Positions 60,422-64,000 of a stretch of 64,000 nucleotides of DNA are shown piece after piece. The position numbers were made by a program, and so were the translations under genes. Location of the stretch: the NCBI GenBank assembly GCA_036389485.1, contig DASVPR010000060.1, positions 1-64,000 on the forward strand. Direction: 5' to 3'. Source of the stretch: CADCVT01 sp036389485 (GTDB lineage Bacteria > Actinomycetota > Thermoleophilia > Solirubrobacterales > Solirubrobacteraceae). How positions within the stretch are numbered: the stretch's first letter is position 1; every line of letters starts with the position of its first letter. The notes under the pieces are model-generated. The model worked only from the letters and a program-made list of their open reading frames with translations. It had not been told where the DNA came from and made no database searches.

Positions 60422-61006
60422 TTGGCGATCGCTGCACCAAGTGCCACGGCTGCTCGGGCGGACAAGTCGCCGCGATACATCCAGCTGGCCAAGCAGCAGC
60501 CGCCGTCACGGGGGGAGTCCGATGCGTTCCTCAACTACGACAATGCCAGTATCTCCAAAGTCCATGATCGCTACGAGGATTCCGCGGCGCGTTACAGCCG
60601 CGAAGGAAACTTCATGTACCTCCCCTGGAAGTCGCGAGACGGCGGCTACCGGCGCTACGACTCGGACAAGGGCAAGAAGACTGATTGCAATTCGTCCGGC
60701 CGAAACGAGCATTTCCGCGCATACGCGAACTACCACAACGACACCGGCCGCTTCTACAGCCGCGACTACGGCTACTTCGTCGTCGCGTCAGCCCACTACG
60801 ACCATGGCGATGGCTGCCCTGGGCGCCGATACTTCGGTTTCTCCGAGAACGTGGAGTTCAAGCTCGTCGAGATCGCTCCTCAAGAGTTCTCGTGGTCTGT
60901 GAAGCACGATCACCTGCCGCTGCGGAACTACGAGGAGGGACGCTGGGAACCGAGCGACCACTACTGGAAGAATGACGGTCGAGCCTCGATCCTCCTTGTC
61001 CCGTGA
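60422..61006 (+). CDS. Orphan protein of lower GC, probably N-terminally truncated
   Basis: A frame of 194 codons opening at TTG 60422. It begins LAIAAPSATAARADKSPRYI, which reads like the end of a signal peptide. The mature part is rich in Tyr, Asp, Lys, His and Asn (DRYEDSAARYSREGNFMYLP, RRYDSDKGKKTDCNSSGR, SRDYGYFVVASAHYDHGDGC). Codon use is less GC-rich than neighbours, hinting at foreign origin. No family is recognised. The missing normal start suggests that the 5' end was lost. Confidence 0.5.
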   Translation: MAIAAPSATAARADKSPRYIQLAKQQPPSRGESDAFLNYDNASISKVHDRYEDSAARYSREGNFMYLPWKSRDGGYRRYDSDKGKKTDCNSSGRNEHFRAYANYHNDTGRFYSRDYGYFVVASAHYDHGDGCPGRRYFGFSENVEFKLVEIAPQEFSWSVKHDHLPLRNYEEGRWEPSDHYWKNDGRASILLVP

Positions 61007-61363
61007 GTCCCGTCGTCATCGACGCCGCCGGCCACTACTCCGTCGCGGAGCTGGGCCACACCGCGCCGATCGTCCTCACCGAGCGCCGCCGCACCGGGCC
61101 GGTGATCGCCTTTCGAGTGAGTCAGCGAGCAACCCCGCTGTATCTCAAGGTACGTTTGCGATTCCGGCTCACGTTGGATCCGGCGAGTCGCTCGGGCTCC
61201 GGGCTCGTCAACGCGCTCACCGACGACGCTCCGTCCGCCGGCGTCGAACTCACCTCGCGGCGACGGGGCGGGACGTTCGTCACCCGGACATCCGCAGTCT
61301 CCCTCAACGGTGGCGCGAAGCACCACCGGTTCCGCGGCCGGATCGTCGAGACCGGCATGCGGC
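61007..61363. other. Stretch without a supported gene between the orphan gene and the relaxase remnant
   Basis: Directly after the orphan stop a GTG (61003, overlapping) opens VSPVVIDAAGHYSVAELGHT then APIVLTERRRTG. This could be the start of a coupled gene, but the frame soon reads as noise against the relaxase remnant. No transposase or terminal inverted repeat is recognised. Confidence 0.35.
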
Positions 61364-62271
61364 GTTTCAGTTCGCGTCCGACCAGGGCGTCGATGGCCTC
61401 GCGGCCCAGCCCATGCTCGGCGGCGCGCGACCGCCACTGCTCGCGCAACCGCTCGATCGGCACCGGCGCCTCTTTGCTCCGGCGCGTCTCGAGCACCGCG
61501 ACCTCGGCCGCTCGCGCCGAGTGGACGCCGTGCTCGCACATGTGGTCGACGACCTCCTCGCGGCGCTGCGAGAAGTGCTCGATCAGGCCGCGCGGAACGT
61601 CGGCCAAGTCCGCGCAACCTCGGCGAACCGGACCCCACTCGACCCCGAGCCGCTCGGTCAGCTCCGCCCGCAGAGCGGCCTGGTAGATGAATCCGGCGGT
61701 CTTGGCGTGCCGGTACAGCAACCGGCTGTCCAGCGCGCCCCACTTGCCGTCCTCACCGCGCGCAAGGTTCCCGATCACGACGTGCGTGTGCAGCAGCGGA
61801 TCGCCCGCCCGCGACGTCCGATGCCCAAGCCGGCCGCGACGAACCCCTCGGCGGCACCTGGCGCACGCCGTCCTTGCCGCGCCGACCCTGACACGCCAGG
61901 TACCTGACGGCCTGCCGGACCGCGAAGTCATGTGACGTGCGCGCCTCCGCTGAGACGCCCTCATCGCCGAGCGCCCACAGCAGGCTCACGCTCTTGGGCG
62001 GCTTGAACGTCAGATCGAACGCCGATACCCCACCCTCACGCACGACGCGTCGCAGCTCGCCGCCGCCGACCGGGTCTCGCCCGCGAAGTAGCGCCGTCAG
62101 CCCGGCCTCGTCGACCGACCCACGCGCGCCGAGACTGCCGGCGCCGGTCCCGAGCCAGACGCCGCCCTCGTCCCCCTCGCCGGCGTAGTAATCCGCCCGG
62201 CCCCGGCCAACCTGCTCGAGGTAGTACCGCTCCCGCTGATCCCCAGCCAACACGCGACCGATCGACAACAC
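61364..62271 (-). pseudogene. MobF-type conjugative relaxase, frameshifted and truncated
   Basis: GTG at 62271 starts VLSIGRVLAGDQRERYYLEQ, and the first frame continues with RADYYAGEGDEGGVWLGTGA and VSAFDLTFKPPKSVSLLWAL, then runs to about 61870. Between 61870 and 61823 the frame shifts more than once. The next frame gives GHRTSRAGDPLLHTHVVIGN (the His cluster of TrwC/TraI relaxases), ALDSRLLYRHAKTAGFIYQA and ELTERLGVEWG, down to about 61364, where similarity ends. The helicase half is missing. It is a remnant of an integrated plasmid or conjugative element. Confidence 0.85.
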
Positions 62272-62547
62272 GCTCCCCAAGTCGCGCGAGCCGCATTTCG
62301 CCCCCGGGCAAAATGCCAGTCTGTGCTGCCTGCGGGGTTGTGTCGACGCTGGCATAGAGGCAAAGCACACGGAGCGCAAAGTTGAGACGGCCCGGCAGTG
62401 CTAGCTCGGTGGCTCGGGACAAGGTGCGGCGTTGGTCGGCGAAATGAGCGGAGCCGACGACAGCGCGGAGGAGAAGGCCCGACGTCGCCGGACCCAGGCG
62501 CCCGTCGCCGGTCGTCGCCACTTGAAGCCGCGCCTGATCCGGGCAGA

Positions 62548-63981
62548 TCAACTCAGTCGACGCGGAACTTCGATCGAGTACCCGTCGCTCAGCTCGCTCC
62601 GCCGACTGGCGGGATCGATCGCGACCGCGTGAACCACCAAGGCGGCGCCGCCGATCCCGGTGCGCGCCTCTCGGATCGCGGCTCGGTACGCCCGGCGAGT
62701 CAGGCGTGGCGCGAGGCGGCGGCTACGACCGGCGGGGATCCGGAATCGAAGGGGCAAAGAGGCATCGCCCGACGGACCGTCCGCGAGCCGCAGGCGCACG
62801 GTGCCGCGGCAGCCGGCGGGAGCGGCCGCGATGCATCGCAGTATCAGCGGAACGCGGCGGCTGCGATCGAGCACCGGCGACGGGCCAGAATCATCGAGGA
62901 AGATCTCGCTGCGCGGGCAAGGCCCAGGGCCCGGGGCCGCCGCTGCTCTCGCCGAGACGTCCGCCACGAGCAGGCAGCCGTTCGCACGCCAAAGGACGCG
63001 CGAGCCATCCACCGCGAACCCGGCGATGCGCGCCGTTGGAACGCCGAACCGGCGGACGCGGCCGTCGCGCTCGACGACGGCCAGCCGCTCGCCGCCCTCG
63101 CGCTTGGCCCGCCGGACGAAGACGATCCGATCGCCGACGTAGGCAGGCGTGACCCCCGTCCTCGTCAATCGCCGCGGAGTGCCGCCGCCTCGAACCTCGA
63201 GCAGGCCGCCACCGTCCTCGTTCAGCACGACGCGCCCATCAGGACGTAGGTCGAGGTCCTCGATTCCTTGCCGGATGAGAGCGGTCGAGCGCTCCTCGCC
63301 CGTTCTCCAGTTGCGGACCACCAGTCGCCGCGGCTCGTCGTCGCTGGGCTGGCCCCTCACCTGGACCGCGTAGGCGACCACGTCCCCAGCGAACACCGCC
63401 GTGATCACCTCCGGCGGAAGCTCGACTTCGCGCGGCTCGGCATCTGGCTCGCGAACGACGAAACGGATCTTCTGAAGGTCCCCGCGGATCTCCGTCGTGA
63501 AGAGCGTCGCACCGTCGACCTGATGCCACGACGGAAAGAACTCATCCGGCCGGAGTTCGCGCAGCGGCGTCAAAGCTTCCCAAGGGCCAGTGGCTGGCCC
63601 GGCGAACGGCTGCGCGGCGCGGAGCGTGCTGCCGTCGTCCTCAGTCGTCACGACGAGCCCTGCCCGCTCGGACGAAGCATCAAGACGCGGGTGGGGCTGA
63701 GCACCTTCGGGCGCCTCGAACCTGAAAACGACTGATCCGCTGCCCGACCCGCGCAGCGGGAGCGCGCGAGCCTCCAGGACTCGTCCCCGGACCCGTGTGA
63801 GGAGCGCTGCCTCTCCCGCCAGTGCGAAGCTCGCCGTGTCGCCGATCCGCGCGAGGGCGCGCGGCCGTTCGATCGGCGCCACCTGTGACGCCGGCCCGAC
63901 CACCGGGTCAGTGCCGCTCCCGCACCCAGCTGCGACGGTGGCCAGGACGAACGCTGCCGCGAGGCGGTACACGTGGCGCAC
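62548..63981 (-). CDS. Lipoprotein with beta-propeller-like repeats
   Basis: A 477-residue exported lipoprotein. The signal MRHVYRLAAAFVLATVAAGC ends in the lipobox VAAGC (Cys20). Residues about 40-370 have repeated short strands like a propeller (ATLFTTEIRGDLQKIRFVV, GIEDLDLRPDGRVVLNEDG, RLTRTGVTPAYVGDRIVFVR, IAGFAVDGSRVLWRANG). The last 110 residues form a basic beta domain. No enzyme site is visible. ATG at 63981 starts it; the end of the window follows by 19 bases. Confidence 0.78.
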   Translation of the reverse strand: MRHVYRLAAAFVLATVAAGCGSGTDPVVGPASQVAPIERPRALARIGDTASFALAGEAALLTRVRGRVLEARALPLRGSGSGSVVFRFEAPEGAQPHPRLDASSERAGLVVTTEDDGSTLRAAQPFAGPATGPWEALTPLRELRPDEFFPSWHQVDGATLFTTEIRGDLQKIRFVVREPDAEPREVELPPEVITAVFAGDVVAYAVQVRGQPSDDEPRRLVVRNWRTGEERSTALIRQGIEDLDLRPDGRVVLNEDGGGLLEVRGGGTPRRLTRTGVTPAYVGDRIVFVRRAKREGGERLAVVERDGRVRRFGVPTARIAGFAVDGSRVLWRANGCLLVADVSARAAAAPGPGPCPRSEIFLDDSGPSPVLDRSRRVPLILRCIAAAPAGCRGTVRLRLADGPSGDASLPLRFRIPAGRSRRLAPRLTRRAYRAAIREARTGIGGAALVVHAVAIDPASRRSELSDGYSIEVPRRLS

Positions 63982-64000
63982 CGTACCCGCGCGCCGCGCA

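Noticed and set aside
61003..61686. A plus-strand GTG frame as a gene coupled to the orphan protein
   Set aside because: Only the first 30-40 codons look protein-like. Further on it is opposite the relaxase remnant, which has clear family motifs.

Overview
The window is GC-rich DNA (about 70% or more G+C by eye) with many GTG starts and frequent 4-base stop/start overlaps. The gene types suggest an actinomycete of the Thermoleophilia / Solirubrobacterales kind. Clues are secreted Arg-rich beta-sandwich proteins, choice-of-anchor repeat proteins, HTH-LAGLIDADG regulators and a class I cobalamin riboswitch. The taxonomic placement is an inference.

Region 1 (1-9915) is the most interesting part. 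A clear cobalamin riboswitch (9190-9358, minus strand) heads a compact minus-strand operon. The operon encodes three secreted or lipid-anchored proteins, two or three of which carry a DUF4430 (transcobalamin C-terminal-like) domain. These are followed by an EcfT permease, a double EcfA ATPase, and an ECF S-component fused to an alpha/alpha-toroid repeat domain of the prenyltransferase / intrinsic-factor type. Diverging from the riboswitch is an ATP:cob(I)alamin adenosyltransferase. Together this reads as a B12 capture, import and activation locus built from split intrinsic-factor-like parts. The three pnt genes (proton-translocating transhydrogenase) follow the S-component after a 27-base gap and may be co-transcribed.

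Region 2 (9919-11672) holds a choice-of-anchor L protein, a Crp/Fnr regulator and tRNA-Glu(CUC). Region 3 (about 11700-17620) is a type III restriction-modification island between tRNA-Glu and tRNA-Leu(CAG), with an accessory ORF and degenerate fragments. Region 4 (17927-31118) contains an HTH-LAGLIDADG protein with a perfect SOS-box-like palindrome at its start. It also holds an anti-sigma-type ATPase, an NTF2-like protein, a methyltransferase, secreted S15-type and M28 hydrolases, a secreted propeller protein, a molybdopterin oxidoreductase without Fe-S cysteines plus a small partner, a decayed methyltransferase, an enoyl-CoA hydratase and an AraC regulator.

Region 5 (31078-44834) contains a secreted B-lectin protein, a decayed GH44 glycosidase, a fatty acid desaturase and a 1687-residue secreted mosaic (12 NHL-like repeats, 6 choice-of-anchor D repeats, Ca-binding repeats). 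DoxX and GTP cyclohydrolase I diverge from a shared inverted repeat. A ferredoxin-reductase-like flavoprotein, an ECF sigma / anti-sigma pair, a flavodoxin-like reductase and a cupin follow. Region 6 (44903-51711) looks like a stress and signalling block: TerC, two tandem-domain universal stress proteins, a GreA-type factor, a NarL-type two-component system and a second response regulator.

Region 7 (51722-58233) is a complete hut operon (hutH-hutU-hutI-M20 amidohydrolase-hutF) for histidine degradation by the formylglutamate route, with four 4-base overlaps. Region 8 (58291-end) has a cupredoxin, a DUF4383 membrane protein, a methyltransferase, an orphan lower-GC gene, a frameshifted MobF relaxase remnant and a beta-propeller-like lipoprotein. 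Two genes with internal deletions, a broken relaxase, a Usp scrap and a broken Mod-like fragment indicate gene decay in the accessory parts.
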